Shown piece by piece: positions 6,936 through 7,503 of a DNA stretch of 7,503 nucleotides. Made by a program: the position numbers and the translations under genes. The number at the start of each line of letters is the position of its first letter. Within the stretch, counting starts at the first letter, position 1. The stretch is from Bryobacteraceae bacterium (lineage in GTDB: Bacteria; Acidobacteriota; Terriglobia; Bryobacterales; Bryobacteraceae): NCBI GenBank assembly GCA_025929455.1, contig JAICMB010000145.1, positions 1 to 7,503 on the forward strand. The letters run 5' to 3'. Under the pieces are notes generated by a model. The model did no database searches. It saw nothing but the letters and a program-made list of their open reading frames with translations, and was not told the origin of the DNA.

Positions 6936-7012
6936 GCGCCCGTAGCTCAGTTGGATAGAGCGTCTGGCTACGAACCAGAAGGTCGGGAGTTCGAATCTCT
7001 CCGGGCGCACCA
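6936..7012 (+). tRNA. tRNA-Arg (anticodon ACG)
   Basis: This is a full 77-nt cloverleaf with encoded CCA. Acceptor stem GCGCCCG (6936-6942) pairs with CGGGCGC (7002-7008), followed by discriminator A7009 and CCA (7010-7012). D-stem GCTC (6945-6948) pairs with GAGC (6958-6961). Anticodon stem TCTGG/CCAGA encloses loop CTACGAA with anticodon ACG at 6970-6972. T-stem GGGAG (6985-6989) pairs with CTCTC (6997-7001) with one G-T pair, around TTCGAAT. ACG reads CGU and, once A34 is converted to inosine by TadA, also CGC and CGA. Confidence 0.97.
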
Positions 7013-7031
7013 CACCAGCGGAACTCCCGAC
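6982..7031. repeat. 11-bp inverted copy of the tRNA T-arm
   Basis: GTCGGGAGTTC (6982-6992), covering the 5' T-stem and start of the T-loop, has a perfect reverse complement GAACTCCCGAC at 7021-7031, nine bases after the CCA end. If both lie on one transcript they could pair and compete with T-arm folding. The arrangement is inverted, unlike the direct repeats left by tRNA-targeting integrases. Confidence 0.6.
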
Positions 7032-7035
7032 GGAT

Positions 7036-7366
7036 CTATTTCAAAATCAGCAGACCCCGCCCGCCGTGATGTTCGAAATCGGAAAGTCGAATGGCGTTCT
7101 GCCGGATCACACGCGCGATGGTTGCAGTTGAGCAGTTGCCAATTTGGACGAGAATCACCTTCGGCGGCGCGCCGCGGGCAAGGCTGAGGCTCGCGAAATC
7201 GCTGTCCTTTGATCAATGTGAAGTTATTTGCCCTCGCGTACTCTCAGATGTGAATGTCGGGAGCGCTGCTCAGGCCGGCGGAGCCAACGTGAACCGAGCT
7301 CGGAAACAGATCGGCCAACTCACCGATGAGCCTCGGAGCCAGGTTCTCATCAACGAGAAGCTTCAA
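7036..7366 (-). pseudogene. DUF5615 PIN-like toxin, broken by a stop codon and a frameshift
   Basis: Read on the - strand from TTG 7366, the frame gives LKLLVDENLAPRL and continues to APDIHI, then meets TGA at codon 41 (7246-7244), followed by EYARANNFTLI in the same frame. Family members normally read IWEYAR here, so TGA replaces a Trp TGG. At about 7210 the frame shifts: the rest, KDSDFASLSLARG, PPKVILVQIGNCSTATIARV and a GLLILK C-terminus, lies in another frame and ends at TAG 7038-7036. The length of 331 nt fits a 333-nt gene with two bases lost where TLITKD is expected. The family is a PIN-like putative RNase toxin paired with DUF433 antitoxins; the acidic residues of VDEN, SAPD and KDSDF are still encoded. 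Two independent lesions make it inactive unless they are sequencing errors. It overlaps the antitoxin gene by 17 nt, the usual order for this pair. Confidence 0.85.
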
Positions 7367-7502
7367 GGATCGCGATCCGGTCTGGAATGCTAGCAAAAAA
7401 TTCGTACACGGCTTTGAAATCTTCCTTTCCCAGCGCCGGGAAATCGCGCAAGATTTCGTCTTCGGTCATTCCCGACGCCAGATACGAAGCGATGTCGTAG
7501 AC
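7350..7502 (-). CDS. DUF433 antitoxin, 5' partial
   Basis: The - strand frame entering from the window end encodes 50 C-terminal residues before TGA (7352-7350). VYDIASYLASGMTEDEIL (1-18) followed by RDFPALGKEDFKAVYEFF (19-36) is the typical core of DUF433 (PF04255), a small winged-helix-type antitoxin. The missing N-terminus would hold the usual GG-P-GTRI part. The protein would neutralise and help repress its DUF5615 partner, encoded directly downstream and overlapping by 17 nt. With that toxin broken, this antitoxin may be an orphan or may act against a related toxin elsewhere (inference). No defect is seen in the visible part. Confidence 0.87.
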   Translation of the reverse strand, partial: VYDIASYLASGMTEDEILRDFPALGKEDFKAVYEFFASIPDRIAILEASR

Positions 7503-7503
7503 C

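Noticed and set aside
6936..7031. Integration (att) site at the tRNA.
   Set aside because: No direct repeat of the tRNA 3' end, integrase or other mobility gene is visible; the only repeat is inverted.
7207..7216. Programmed frameshifting in the toxin gene.
   Set aside because: The site does not form an X-XXY-YYZ slippery heptamer, and a separate in-frame stop lies upstream, so decay or sequencing error is more likely.
7091..7393. A 100-codon open frame on the + strand in the last 400 bases.
   Set aside because: It lies opposite the DUF5615 remnant and antitoxin end, shows no recognisable motif, and the - strand reading has clear family features on both sides of the lesions.
1..7503. CRISPR arrays, insertion sequences, rRNA or riboswitches.
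   Set aside because: No regularly spaced repeats, transposase motifs, rRNA-like sequence or known riboswitch pattern was seen on reading either strand.

Overview
The window is a GC-rich, gene-dense bacterial segment. Alternative start codons are frequent and stop/start overlaps are tight. The mix of genes resembles Acidobacteria (Solibacter/Bryobacter-like genomes): tandem type I phosphodiesterase/nucleotide pyrophosphatase-like proteins, a secreted TPR protein, a six-helix membrane protein paired with a small winged-helix regulator, and a DUF433/DUF5615 toxin-antitoxin pair. This assignment is an inference from family content recalled from memory; no database was searched.

Region 1 (1-5135, + strand) reads as one operon whose promoter lies outside the window. 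It holds the C-terminal part of an alkaline-phosphatase-superfamily enzyme (AP1). A complete lipoprotein paralogue follows (AP2), with lipobox, nucleophile serine and metal ligands in place. Next come a 64-residue ribbon-helix-helix-like protein, a three-helix membrane protein with a large predicted periplasmic domain, and a secreted TPR protein. Junctions are 8 nt overlap, 11 nt gap, 1 nt overlap and 58 nt overlap, so the genes are probably co-expressed. Four of the five products are predicted to act in or on the envelope. The substrate and the purpose of the set are unknown.

Region 2 (5136-6187, + strand) starts with an AT-rich 57-bp gap carrying a near-consensus sigma-70 promoter. Its expected start point coincides with the ATG of the next gene, which predicts a leaderless mRNA. 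A perfect palindrome covers the -35 box. The promoter drives a six-helix membrane protein and an overlapping winged-helix regulator, a natural candidate for autoregulation through that palindrome. The module ends in a long stem-loop whose apical loop contains the regulator's stop codon.

Region 3 (6188-7012, + strand) holds a cis-prenyltransferase (UppS family) with the catalytic residues intact but a shortened middle and no usual uppS neighbours. It is followed by a tRNA-Arg(ACG) gene with encoded CCA.

Region 4 (7013-7503, - strand) carries a DUF433-type antitoxin, cut by the window end, and downstream of it a DUF5615 (PIN-like) toxin broken by a Trp-to-stop codon and a frameshift. An 11-base inverted copy of part of the tRNA T-arm lies between tRNA and toxin remnant.
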